A stretch of DNA of 64,000 nt from an uncultured Bacilli bacterium (GTDB lineage: Bacteria; Bacillota_I; Bacilli_A; RF39; UBA660), in the NCBI GenBank assembly GCA_934167665.1, contig CAKPLN010000001.1, positions 186,001 to 250,000 of the forward strand, written 5' to 3'. Positions within the stretch are counted from its first letter, which is position 1. Every line of letters starts with the position of its first letter. A model generated the notes under the pieces. The model saw only the letters and a program-made list of their open reading frames with translations. It made no database searches and was not told where the DNA came from. Shown one piece after another: positions 49,268-59,194 of this stretch. The position numbers were made by a program, and so were the translations under genes.

Positions 49268-51886
49268 ATGGAAAACACACATGAATATATAAATAGTATT
49301 GAATCATTAGAAAAAGAGTTTGTAAAAATTAAAAAATCACAAGAAGAGTTTTCTAAGTATACACAAGAAGAAGTAGATAGAATTTTTACTAAAGCAGCAA
49401 CAGTCGCTAATAATGCTAGGATCCCTTTAGCCTACCAAGCCTATGAAGAAACTAAAATGGGTGTAGTAGAGGATAAAGTTATTAAAAATCACTATGCTAG
49501 TGAATATATATACAACGCTTATAAAGACGTAAAAACTTGTGGTGTAATAGAAGAAGACTCTGCTAGTGGAATAAAAAAAATAGCTGAACCTCTTGGTATA
49601 ATAACAGCCATAATTCCAACCACTAATCCAACATCAACCACTATTTTTAAAATTTTATTAGCCTTAAAAACAAGAAATGCCATTATTATAAGTCCTCATC
49701 CTAGAGCAAAAAAGTCAACTATCGAAACGGCAAAAATAATTCGCAACGCTATAGTTAAAATAGGTGCTCCTTCTAATATAATTTCATGGATCGATGAACC
49801 TTCATTAGAATTAACAAAACGCTCTATGGAATTATCTGATACTACTTTAGCAACCGGTGGACCAAGTATGGTAAAATCAGCCTATTCTAGTGGAAAACCT
49901 GCAATCGGAGTTGGTGCTGGTAATACCCCAGCTGTTATTGATAAAAGTGCCGATGTTATCCTTGCTGTCAATTCTATCATTCACTCCAAAACTTTTGATA
50001 ACGGTATGATTTGTGCCTCAGAACAAGCCGTAATAGTTGATAAAGCAATATATAATCAAGTAAAACAAGAGTTTCAAAAAAGAGGTTGCCACTTTTTAAG
50101 CAATAAAGAACTTATAAAGGTAAAAAATAACATCATTATAGATGGATCTGTAAACCCTAAAATAGTTGGTCAATCTGCCTTTGATATAGCTAATATTTGT
50201 AATATAAAGGTTAAACCAGAAACAAAAATTTTAATTGGCGAAGTAGAAGATGCTAGTGTTAAAGAAGCCTTCGCCCATGAAAAATTGTCCCCAGTGTTAG
50301 CCATGTATAAAGCCAAAGATTTTACCGAAGCCAAACTACTAGCTCAAAAGCTAATAGCTATAGGAGGCCTTGGTCATACCTCATCACTATATATTGATGC
50401 TTCCAAAGAACAAGATAAAATAGCGGATTTTTCAAATAGTATGAAAACCTGTCGAATCTTAATTAATACTCCATCATCTCAAGGTGGAATTGGTGATATA
50501 TATAATTTCAAGTTACAACCATCATTAACACTAGGCTGTGGTTCTTGGGGAGGAAATTCAGTTTCTGAAAATGTAACAGTTAAGCAACTCATCAACATTA
50601 AAACCGTTGCTGAAAGGAGAGAGAATATGCTTTGGTTTAGAGCTCCAGAAAAAATATATATTAAAAGTGGTTGCTTGCAAACAGCCCTAGAAGAATTAGA
50701 AAAAGTTCTTCATAAAAAAAGAGTTTTTATAGTAACCGATAAATTTTTATATGAAAATGGACATACTAATAATGTAGTAAAAAAATTAAATGAAATGGGT
50801 ATTGCTAGTACCGTTTTCTTTGACATAACTCCAGATCCTACTTTGTCTTCTGTTAGATTAGGAGCTAAGGCTATGCAAGATTTTAAACCTGATTGTATCA
50901 TTGCCCTAGGCGGCGGTTCAGCCATGGATGCTGGAAAAATAATGTGGGTTTTATACGAACATGAAGATGTTGACTTTATGGATATGGCTATGCGTTTTAT
51001 GGATATTCGTAAAAGAGTCTATACATTCCCTAAAATGGGTGAAAAGGCTTATTTCATCGCTATACCAACATCAGCTGGTACCGGTTCAGAAGTAACGCCA
51101 TTCGCTGTAATTACTGATGAAGAAAGTGGCATAAAATATCCACTTGCCGATTATGAATTATTACCAAAAATGGCCATAGTCGATGCCGACTTAATGATGA
51201 GTGCGCCAAAATCATTAACTGCCGCAACAGGAATTGATGCCTTAACTCACGATTTAGAAGCTTACGTATCAATGATGGCAACAGAATACACAAACTCTTT
51301 AGCTAAGGAATCCTTGAAAAACATCTTTGAAAACTTACCGGTTGCTTATGAAAACGGAACTACCAATAAAGAAGCAAGAGAAAAAATGGCTAATGCCGCT
51401 ACCATGGCAGGTATGGCTTTCGCCAACGCTTTCTTAGGATTATGTCACTCTATGGCTCATAAGCTAGGTGCTTTTCACCACATACCTCACGGTATTGCTA
51501 ATGCCCTTTTAATAGAAGAAATAATTAGATACAACAGTGCCGAAGTTCCAACTAAAATGGGAACATTCCCTCAGTACGATCATCCCCAAACCCTACATAG
51601 ATATGCCGAGTTAGCTGAATATGTAGGCATAACTGGCAAAAGTGATACTGACAAAGTAAACAAATTAATAGGAAAAATTGCTAAACTTAAAAAGTCTATC
51701 GGTATAAAAAAGACTATTAAAGATTATGGAATCAGTGAAGAAGCATTCTTAAGTACTTTAGATGAAATGTCATCACAGGCTTTTGACGATCAATGTACAG
51801 GAACAAATCCAAGGTATCCATTAATAAGTGAAATAAAAGAAATGTATTTAAAAGCTTATTATGGTACTAAAAATAATAAAATATAA
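49268..51886 (+). CDS. adhE: Bifunctional aldehyde/alcohol dehydrogenase AdhE
   Basis: Reduces acetyl-CoA to acetaldehyde and then ethanol, which re-oxidises NADH in fermentation; 872 residues, the full fused length. The N-terminal aldehyde dehydrogenase half has catalytic Cys249 in NGMICASEQAVIV and the GVGAGNTPAV loop. The C-terminal iron alcohol dehydrogenase half has GGGSAMDAGK (from 548), PTSAGTGSEVTPF, GIDALTHDLEAYVS and the iron histidines in GLCHSMAHKLGAFHHIPHG. AdhE forms spiral filaments (spirosomes) in known species. RBS AGAGGAAAAAG. ABC transporter genes follow 37 bases later with no terminator in between. Confidence 0.96.
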   Translation: MENTHEYINSIESLEKEFVKIKKSQEEFSKYTQEEVDRIFTKAATVANNARIPLAYQAYEETKMGVVEDKVIKNHYASEYIYNAYKDVKTCGVIEEDSASGIKKIAEPLGIITAIIPTTNPTSTTIFKILLALKTRNAIIISPHPRAKKSTIETAKIIRNAIVKIGAPSNIISWIDEPSLELTKRSMELSDTTLATGGPSMVKSAYSSGKPAIGVGAGNTPAVIDKSADVILAVNSIIHSKTFDNGMICASEQAVIVDKAIYNQVKQEFQKRGCHFLSNKELIKVKNNIIIDGSVNPKIVGQSAFDIANICNIKVKPETKILIGEVEDASVKEAFAHEKLSPVLAMYKAKDFTEAKLLAQKLIAIGGLGHTSSLYIDASKEQDKIADFSNSMKTCRILINTPSSQGGIGDIYNFKLQPSLTLGCGSWGGNSVSENVTVKQLINIKTVAERRENMLWFRAPEKIYIKSGCLQTALEELEKVLHKKRVFIVTDKFLYENGHTNNVVKKLNEMGIASTVFFDITPDPTLSSVRLGAKAMQDFKPDCIIALGGGSAMDAGKIMWVLYEHEDVDFMDMAMRFMDIRKRVYTFPKMGEKAYFIAIPTSAGTGSEVTPFAVITDEESGIKYPLADYELLPKMAIVDADLMMSAPKSLTAATGIDALTHDLEAYVSMMATEYTNSLAKESLKNIFENLPVAYENGTTNKEAREKMANAATMAGMAFANAFLGLCHSMAHKLGAFHHIPHGIANALLIEEIIRYNSAEVPTKMGTFPQYDHPQTLHRYAELAEYVGITGKSDTDKVNKLIGKIAKLKKSIGIKKTIKDYGISEEAFLSTLDEMSSQAFDDQCTGTNPRYPLISEIKEMYLKAYYGTKNNKI

Positions 51887-51923
51887 ACAATAATTATAAT
51901 ATCTTAAAAGAAATGGATAAATT

Positions 51924-52646
51924 ATGATAAGAATTAAAAATGTAACCAAAATCTATAACAATAACATCAAGGCCATTGACAATCTAAATTTAACTGTAAA
52001 CGATGGCGAAATTGTAGGCTTTATCGGGCCAAATGGTGCTGGTAAAACAACAGCCTTAAAAATGCTAACTGGAATTCTAGAACCAACAACCGGTGAAATA
52101 TATATTAATAAATATAATATTGAAGAGGAACCATTAAAAGCTAAACAAGAAATTGGTTATATATCAGATAACCCTGATATGTTTCTTCGTCTAAAAGGCA
52201 TTGAATTTTTAAATCTTATTGCTGATATTTATAAAGTAGATAATAAAACTAGACAGAAAAGAATAAAAGACTTAGCTAAAACATTTGAATTAGAAGATGT
52301 CTTAAATGATCAAATGCAAAATTATTCACACGGTATGCGACAAAAAATGATGGTTATGGCTGCCTTAATACACAATCCATCAGTATGGATTCTAGACGAA
52401 CCATTAATTGGCCTAGATCCAAAATCAGCCTTTGCCTTAAAAAAGATGATGCGTCAACACGCCGACGCAAAAAATTCTGTTCTTTTTTCAACTCACGTTT
52501 TAGAAGTAGCCGAAAAGTTATGTGATAAAATTATTGTTATAAATCATGGTAAAACTATATTTTTTGGAACTCTTGATGAGTTAAAAGAAAAATATAATAA
52601 AAAAGATTTAGAGAAGATATTCTTGGAGATGATAGATCATGAATAG
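51924..52646 (+). CDS. ABC exporter ATPase
   Basis: A 240-residue ATPase of ABC-2 type exporters: Walker A GPNGAGKTT, Q-loop YISDNPDMF, signature YSHGMRQKM, Walker B WILDEPLIGLDP, H-loop STHVLEV. The SHGMRQK signature and the EcsA-like overall form place it with exporters of unknown cargo. The ribosome site is weak (AAAAGAAATGG). It overlaps the permease gene by 8 bases, so the two are a unit, possibly read through from adhE. Confidence 0.9.
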   Translation: MIRIKNVTKIYNNNIKAIDNLNLTVNDGEIVGFIGPNGAGKTTALKMLTGILEPTTGEIYINKYNIEEEPLKAKQEIGYISDNPDMFLRLKGIEFLNLIADIYKVDNKTRQKRIKDLAKTFELEDVLNDQMQNYSHGMRQKMMVMAALIHNPSVWILDEPLIGLDPKSAFALKKMMRQHADAKNSVLFSTHVLEVAEKLCDKIIVINHGKTIFFGTLDELKEKYNKKDLEKIFLEMIDHE

Positions 52647-54303
52647 TTACATATCATTAACCAAGACCTTTATAAAATCTCTATCCATGAGTGAAGGGCA
52701 AGATAAACATCGTAAAACAGCGATTCTCATTTTATCAATAATATCTATCATTTGTATCATGCTACCAAGTGCCATTTTAGTCGGAACATTCACAGGCATT
52801 ATAACTAAGGCCTTAATACCTCTAAATCAAGAAACGCTTATCATACAATTATTCTGTTATATAATAGCCATTTTTACATTTATATTTGGCACAACGGTCA
52901 TCTTAAATGAATTATATTTTTCAAGCGACATTGAATACGTCTTACCTTTACCAATAGAGCACTGGAAACTAGTTTTATCTAAATTTAGTGCTACATATAT
53001 TGGTGAAAACCTTATGCAAATACTTTTTTCAATAGCCTGTGTTATAGGTTTTGGTATAGGTAGAAACATAAACCTTATTAGTTGGATTATGGCTATACTA
53101 GGAACATTCTTCTTATCTATACTTCCTATGGTATATTGCAGTATAATAACAATCATTTTAATGCGCTTTACCAAAATCTTAAAAAATAAAGATTTAGTTC
53201 AAAAAATAACTGTATTTTTAATCTTTATAATTATATTGTTATTACTAAGAGCAACCGTTTTACTAAAAGACTTCAATTTAGATAACGTTATTAATGATAT
53301 AACTAACATGAATAATAGTAGATTCAGAGTATTATCAACTATTTTTCCAACAATATACTACTATATAAAAGCCATTAATACGGGTAATATTTTATACTTT
53401 GGCCTTTATTTATTATTAAGTGCCATCGCAATAGTAATTATGCTTTTCATTGCTGAAGCATTCTATTACAAAGGTGTAATTAATCTTTCTACTGCAAATT
53501 TTAATAATCACCATAATACCCTTGCTAAAGTCCTTACTAATAGTAAAGAAAAAAATGTAGCACTATCTTATTTTATAAAAGAAATAAAAATATTAAGACG
53601 TACACCTACATTTTATACGCATTGTATTTTATCAAACTTTATTTGGCCTATTTTTGTACTAGCAATATATCAAATAAATAATGATTCTCTATCACTAGAT
53701 TGGTTAAAAACTTCTTATAGTGAGTCTTTAACTACAAAACTATTTATATTATGTTTTATTATTGGAATTTCATCATTTGTAACTTCTTTAAATAGTATTA
53801 GTTCAAATGCTATTTCAAGAGAAGGAAAGCATTTCCAATTTATGAAATTAATACCTGTAAAATATAAAACACAAGTCATAGTTAAGTCCTCAGTAGGTAT
53901 CTTATTTGCCTTTCTTGGTGTTATGGTATTCTTTATACCATTCTGTCTATACATAAACATTCCATTAATTGATATTATAATTTATATATTATTAGGATCT
54001 TTATCAATTACAGCAACATCACTATCAGGTATATATATTGATTCAATCCAACCAAAACTAGTTTGGGATGATGAATTAAGCGTTTTAAGAGAAAATTATA
54101 ATGTTTTCTTTTCAATGGCTATATCAATAGCCTTTATCGCCATTTTTAGTTTTGGAAGCTACTTTGCTCTTAAAAATAGTTATTTAAATTTTTACCAGTC
54201 ATCAATACTTTTATTACTAATAATGTTTTTATGTAACCTAATAACTTATTATACATTTGACAAAAATATATCAAAAAATATATCTACTCAAGAAGAGATG
54301 TAA
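52639..54303 (+). CDS. ABC-2 type exporter permease
   Basis: A 554-residue polytopic permease with about 12 hydrophobic segments (for example TAILILSIISIICIMLPSAI, LFCYIIAIFTFIFGTTVIL, LLLIMFLCNLITYYTF). DIEYVLPLPIEHWKLVLSKF is the LPLP element found in a family of large ABC-2 permeases. The cargo is unknown. It pairs with the overlapping ATPase gene. The start GGAGATGATAGATC ribosome site lies inside the ATPase gene. A weak terminator spans its stop. Confidence 0.82.
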   Translation: MNSYISLTKTFIKSLSMSEGQDKHRKTAILILSIISIICIMLPSAILVGTFTGIITKALIPLNQETLIIQLFCYIIAIFTFIFGTTVILNELYFSSDIEYVLPLPIEHWKLVLSKFSATYIGENLMQILFSIACVIGFGIGRNINLISWIMAILGTFFLSILPMVYCSIITIILMRFTKILKNKDLVQKITVFLIFIIILLLLRATVLLKDFNLDNVINDITNMNNSRFRVLSTIFPTIYYYIKAINTGNILYFGLYLLLSAIAIVIMLFIAEAFYYKGVINLSTANFNNHHNTLAKVLTNSKEKNVALSYFIKEIKILRRTPTFYTHCILSNFIWPIFVLAIYQINNDSLSLDWLKTSYSESLTTKLFILCFIIGISSFVTSLNSISSNAISREGKHFQFMKLIPVKYKTQVIVKSSVGILFAFLGVMVFFIPFCLYINIPLIDIIIYILLGSLSITATSLSGIYIDSIQPKLVWDDELSVLRENYNVFFSMAISIAFIAIFSFGSYFALKNSYLNFYQSSILLLLIMFLCNLITYYTFDKNISKNISTQEEM

Positions 54304-54321
54304 TAATGTATCTTTTTCTTT
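54293..54321 (+). terminator. Weak terminator after the ABC-2 permease
   Basis: AAGAGAT (54293-54299) pairs with ATCTTTT (54310-54316), one G-U pair, loop of 10, T-rich tail. Confidence 0.5.
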
Positions 54322-54485
54322 TTGCAACCTAAAAGTTACAAATTTCCATGTAAACTTGCTAGTGATGTTATAAAATTTTAAGTATAATTTAGTTATAAGA
54401 AGTAAAGATTGCATATCATGATAATATAAATGTTATTAATAATTAATTTATGTTATAATAAAAGCAATAATAAAGGAGAATATTT

Positions 54486-56717
54486 ATGATTAAACTTAAA
54501 AATGTATCCAAGTTTTACTATAGTAAAGGATTAATCGCCACAGGTTTTTCAAAAGTAAGCTTAGATTTTAAAATAGGGGAGTTTATTGCTATAACAGGAG
54601 AATCTGGAAGTGGAAAATCAACTCTGTTAAATGTAATTTCTGGTCTAGATAGTTATGAAGAAGGAGAAATGTATGTAAATGGTCAAGAAACAAGCCATTA
54701 CATCGAAAAAGATTGGGAAGATTATCGTCGTAAATACATTGGTAATATCTATCAAAGCTTTAACTTAATAACTAGTTATACTGTATATCAAAATGTAGAA
54801 TTAGTTTTAATACTAAATGGTTTAAGTAAAAAAGAAGCTAAGCCAAAAGTATTAGAGTTACTAAAAAAAGTAGGCTTAGAAAAATTCAAAAACACCAAAG
54901 TTTCTAAACTATCAGGTGGTCAAAAACAGCGAGTATCTATTGCTAGAGCCTTAGCCAAAGATGTTCCAATTATCATCGCTGATGAACCAACTGGTAATTT
55001 AGATAAGCGTTCAGCTGAAAGTATTATAAAACTATTAAGTGAAATCGCTAAAGACCACCTCGTAATCATTGTAACTCATAACTATGAACAAGTAGAGGAG
55101 TATGCCACAAGAAAAATTACAATGCATGATGGCAAGGTTTTAGAAGATAAAATATTAAAAGAAACAGTTAAACAAAAAGCGCTTGAAAACAACTATAAAA
55201 ATATTACTTTCTTAAATAAGATAAGACTTTCAATTAGAAATACCTTTAATATTATACCTAAGTTCATTTTACTATTTGCCGTATACTTATTTTTAATAGC
55301 TTCCCTAGTAAGTGAATACACATTCTTTAGAAAAGAGGAGTATCAAACAAGTAAATATGGAAATAATTATCTTTTCCAAGATTTAAGTGATACTAGAATA
55401 ATCATAAGAAAATCCGATCGTAGTCCTATTACCGAAGATGATTATAATGCCATAAGTAAATTATCCAATATAGACTATATAATGAAAAGTGATTTAATAA
55501 TTGACCAGTATACAACCATTGAAACAGCAGATCGCAGTTTAGTAGTTGATGGTAATGTTAAAAATATTACTCAGTTTAAAACAGTGCCTGATAAAGGTCG
55601 TCTCCCAGAAAATGAAAATGAAATAGTTGTTTCCGGTTCAAAAGATGATTACTATTTGTCAGATCGTTATGATTTACTCTTAAATAGTGACTTTTATCTA
55701 TCTAATGACTATGGTTCAACAAACATAGAAAAGATTAAAATAGTTGGTATAAAGTACTATGAAGATGATGTATATCGTGATTATGAATTATACTTATCAG
55801 ATAAGTTAATAAATGAATTACAATACTATATAAATGAATATTATAGTGGAATTAAAGTTAATTTTATGGGAACAAACTATCAATCATATAGTTATCAAAA
55901 TGATTTTAAAATTGTTCCTAGTAAAAATGTACCTGCCAATGAGGCTTATATAAGTGAAGACTATAACGCTTATTGTGATAAATACAATTGTCTAAATAAA
56001 ACTTTCTCTATAAAAGTTAAAAACATCTATTATGAAGATACCATTACTCCTAAAATAACTAAAACTTATAATAAAAACAATATTAATCAAATATTAGGAA
56101 TTGGCAAAGTATCTGAAGAAGAATATTTAAGCGAATATAACGGTAATATATTTATAAATTTTGATGATTACCATAATTTATTTAATAAAGATAATTACCA
56201 ATCGAGTATCTATATAAAAGATGTACAAATGATTGATAAAACGGTATCATCCCTAAAGGAACTAGGTTATGATGTCCTTCCAATTAAAGATGTTATAGTG
56301 ACAAGTGGAGGAACTCAAGCTATAAGAATAGTAAAAATTATTGTAACTATAATATTTGTAATTACATTATTCTTTATTTCATATTTCATTATTAAATTAA
56401 TTTTAAAATCTAGAAATATCTATTTCTCTACAATCCGAATGCTAGGTGCTAGTAAAAAGGATTGTAGACAACTTCTAATTAATGAATTATTAATAATAAC
56501 TAATCTAGCTTATTTTACATTTTTAGTTTTAACCCTTTTAAATAGAATGGAATTAGTTAATATTAACTTTATAAATACAATAAACACATACTTCCATTTT
56601 AATGATTACATTTTAATGTATATAGTAATAACTATTATGTCTTTACTAATCAGTGAAAAATATGCTGCTAAATTATATAAAACAACTGCTATGAATGCTT
56701 ATAGGGAGGAGGTATAA
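54486..56717 (+). CDS. Fused ABC ATPase-FtsX permease (MacB type), copy 1
   Basis: A 743-residue protein. The ATPase is at the N-terminus (about 1-225): Walker A GESGSGKST, signature LSGGQKQR, Walker B IIADEPTGNLD, H-loop VTHN. After a first span (about 257-275) comes a large outside domain of about 330 residues (with YISEDYNAYCDKYNCLNK, two cysteines), then three C-terminal spans with the FtsX motif TIRMLGASKKDCRQL. This is the MacB/LolCDE-like mechanotransmission type. It is followed 1 base later by a second such gene, so the two most likely form a heterodimer. The promoter is an extended -10 (TGTTATAAT, 54451-54459). Cargo unknown. Confidence 0.85.
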   Translation: MIKLKNVSKFYYSKGLIATGFSKVSLDFKIGEFIAITGESGSGKSTLLNVISGLDSYEEGEMYVNGQETSHYIEKDWEDYRRKYIGNIYQSFNLITSYTVYQNVELVLILNGLSKKEAKPKVLELLKKVGLEKFKNTKVSKLSGGQKQRVSIARALAKDVPIIIADEPTGNLDKRSAESIIKLLSEIAKDHLVIIVTHNYEQVEEYATRKITMHDGKVLEDKILKETVKQKALENNYKNITFLNKIRLSIRNTFNIIPKFILLFAVYLFLIASLVSEYTFFRKEEYQTSKYGNNYLFQDLSDTRIIIRKSDRSPITEDDYNAISKLSNIDYIMKSDLIIDQYTTIETADRSLVVDGNVKNITQFKTVPDKGRLPENENEIVVSGSKDDYYLSDRYDLLLNSDFYLSNDYGSTNIEKIKIVGIKYYEDDVYRDYELYLSDKLINELQYYINEYYSGIKVNFMGTNYQSYSYQNDFKIVPSKNVPANEAYISEDYNAYCDKYNCLNKTFSIKVKNIYYEDTITPKITKTYNKNNINQILGIGKVSEEEYLSEYNGNIFINFDDYHNLFNKDNYQSSIYIKDVQMIDKTVSSLKELGYDVLPIKDVIVTSGGTQAIRIVKIIVTIIFVITLFFISYFIIKLILKSRNIYFSTIRMLGASKKDCRQLLINELLIITNLAYFTFLVLTLLNRMELVNINFINTINTYFHFNDYILMYIVITIMSLLISEKYAAKLYKTTAMNAYREEV

Positions 56718-56718
56718 C

Positions 56719-59169
56719 ATGATAAAAATAGAGAAAATAAATAAATATTTTAATCGTCATAAAAAAAATGAGTTACATGTAATAAATGATACAAGTTTAG
56801 AGTTTGGAAATACTGGTCTTGTAGCCCTATTAGGACCATCAGGTAGTGGTAAGACAACACTATTAAATGTAATAGGTGGTCTAGATACTGTAAAAAGCGG
56901 TAAGATATATGTAAATGGTCAAAAAATTACTGGCTGTCTAAGTGGTAAAAGAGATAAAGTAAGAAATCTAAATATTGGTTATATTTTCCAAGACTATAAA
57001 TTAATTGATAACTTATCTGTATATGATAACGTAGCTTTAGCACTAGAAATAGTTGGTATAAAAGACAGAAAAGAAATAGATAAACGTGTTAGTTATGTTT
57101 TAGAAAAAGTCGGCATGTACCGTTACCGTCATCGTCCAGCTAATATGCTATCTGGTGGTGAACGTCAAAGAATTGGTATAGCTCGTGCTATTGTTAAAAA
57201 TCCTAATATCATTATAGCAGATGAACCAACAGGAAACTTAGATAGTAAAAACTCAATAGAAATAATGAATATTATTAAAGCCATTTCCAAAGACCGTTTA
57301 GTAATACTGGTTACACACGAAACACCTCTTGCTAACTTCTATGCTTCTAGAATAATTGAAATATCGGATGGTAAAATTATTAAAGATTATCCAAACATTC
57401 ACAACAACGAATTAGATTATACAATAGATAATCGTTTCTATTTGAAAGATTTCAAAGAACAGCAAACACTTACCACTAACAACAATAATATAAAAATTTA
57501 CAGTGACAAAAAAGAAACTGTTAAGCTAGACATAGTTATTAAAAACAATAATATCTATATCAAAACAAATGATAATAAAACCGTTGAAGTAATAGATAGT
57601 GACTCAAATATTGAAATGATTGATGATCACTATAAAAAAATTGATCAAGAAGATATTAATAAATATGAATTTGATTTTGAAAACATAATAGATAAAAATA
57701 GAAAATTAAAATACTCATCAATATTTAATCCAATTACATTTATTAGTAATGGTTTTAAAAAAGTATTTAGGTATTCTTTAATTAAGAAAATCTTATTAGG
57801 TGGTTTCTTCTTATCAGGTATCTTTATTATCTTTGCTATTAGTCAAATAGGGGCAGTATTAGATGTAAGAGACAGTGACTTTTTAACTGTAAATAAAAAC
57901 TATCTAGCTATAAAAAGTAATAAAATATCACTAGAAGATTATCAAAAATATGAAAATGAGTCAAGGGTAGACTACATTATGCCAGGCGACTCCATAATAA
58001 AATTTGTCTATGTAAATACCAATTATTATCAAACATCTAAAGAAGTTATAAAAATAACTGGTTCTCTATCATCAACTGACTTAATTAATGAAAGTGATAT
58101 ATTATATGGACGTATGCCTGAAAATAATCAAGAAATAGTTATAGATACTTTGGCTATTAAAAATGTCTATAAAAACTATCCAGTCGCTAGTATGATGAAT
58201 CTAAAGAATCCTAAAGATATTTTAAATGAAACTATATATATTCAAAACATGCCTTCTTTCAAAATAGTTGGAATTACAAATCTAGGGGATCCATCAATTT
58301 ATGCCTCAAAAGATGCCTTTACAGATATCATATATAACAGTAAGCACATGGATGATGAGTATGGCTATCGCTTAATAATAGATGCTGAAAATAAGATTAC
58401 TGGTATTCAAGACTACAATTTATATTTAGATAAAATATCTTTGGTAGAAGGATCATTCCCTCAAAACGATTATGAAGTTATTATCAATAAAAATCATAAA
58501 GACTCATACAAAATAGGTAAAGAAATATCAGTAAGTGTAAATGAACACAAATTAAAAGTAGTAGGATACTATACATCTGAAGATAACTATGATAACTATT
58601 TTGTTAATACTAATACTATAAAGTATCAGTTAATTACTGAATCCAAAAACATTACTATTAAACCAACAAATAAAAAAGAATGTTTAGATGAACTTAGAAA
58701 TAAATATCAAATTAATATTTATGATACTTATGTAAAAAGTAAATCTACCTATGATAAAAGTCGTAAAGACAGTGCTTTAGCTATTATAACAAGTTCATTT
58801 ATCATTTTATTAATCTCTCTAATTGAGATATTCTTAATGATTAGATCATCATTCTTATCTAGAATAAAAGAAATTGGTATATACCGTGCTATTGGAGTTA
58901 AGAAAAAAGATATTTATATCATGTTTAGTGGTGAAATAATTGCTATAACAACCCTAGCTTCATTACCAGGAATCATATTATGTTCATATATTTTAAACAT
59001 AATTACAACCATACCATACTTAGAAAAACAATTCTTAGTTAATCCCATAACTGTATCATTAGCCATAATTTTAGTTTATGCCTTTAATTTACTAGTAGGA
59101 TTAATCCCAGTATTTACAACAATTTGGTCATCCCCTGCGAAAATTCTTGCTAGAACCGACGTAGAATAG
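56719..59169 (+). CDS. Fused ABC ATPase-FtsX permease (MacB type), copy 2
   Basis: An 816-residue relative of the preceding protein in the same plan: ATPase with GPSGSGKTT, LSGGERQRIGIARA, ADEPTGNLDSKNS and VTHE; then a 130-residue Asn/Lys/Asp-rich cytoplasmic insert (about 240-345) not present in copy 1; first span near 360-380; an outside domain of about 300 residues; and three C-terminal spans with IGIYRAIGVKKKDIY. The start is ATG 56719, 1 base after the previous stop, with GGGAGGAGG upstream inside copy 1; the frame upstream of it (56695) is not needed. Tight spacing argues for equal expression of both halves. Confidence 0.85.
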   Translation: MIKIEKINKYFNRHKKNELHVINDTSLEFGNTGLVALLGPSGSGKTTLLNVIGGLDTVKSGKIYVNGQKITGCLSGKRDKVRNLNIGYIFQDYKLIDNLSVYDNVALALEIVGIKDRKEIDKRVSYVLEKVGMYRYRHRPANMLSGGERQRIGIARAIVKNPNIIIADEPTGNLDSKNSIEIMNIIKAISKDRLVILVTHETPLANFYASRIIEISDGKIIKDYPNIHNNELDYTIDNRFYLKDFKEQQTLTTNNNNIKIYSDKKETVKLDIVIKNNNIYIKTNDNKTVEVIDSDSNIEMIDDHYKKIDQEDINKYEFDFENIIDKNRKLKYSSIFNPITFISNGFKKVFRYSLIKKILLGGFFLSGIFIIFAISQIGAVLDVRDSDFLTVNKNYLAIKSNKISLEDYQKYENESRVDYIMPGDSIIKFVYVNTNYYQTSKEVIKITGSLSSTDLINESDILYGRMPENNQEIVIDTLAIKNVYKNYPVASMMNLKNPKDILNETIYIQNMPSFKIVGITNLGDPSIYASKDAFTDIIYNSKHMDDEYGYRLIIDAENKITGIQDYNLYLDKISLVEGSFPQNDYEVIINKNHKDSYKIGKEISVSVNEHKLKVVGYYTSEDNYDNYFVNTNTIKYQLITESKNITIKPTNKKECLDELRNKYQINIYDTYVKSKSTYDKSRKDSALAIITSSFIILLISLIEIFLMIRSSFLSRIKEIGIYRAIGVKKKDIYIMFSGEIIAITTLASLPGIILCSYILNIITTIPYLEKQFLVNPITVSLAIILVYAFNLLVGLIPVFTTIWSSPAKILARTDVE

Positions 59170-59176
59170 GTATAAT
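59147..59176 (+). promoter_or_regulatory. Possible promoter of the DUF362 gene
   Basis: TTGCTA (59147-59152), 18 bases, TATAAT (59171-59176). The -35 lies in the end of the ABC gene. Confidence 0.48.
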
Positions 59177-59194
59177 ATAAAAAGAGGAATGAAT

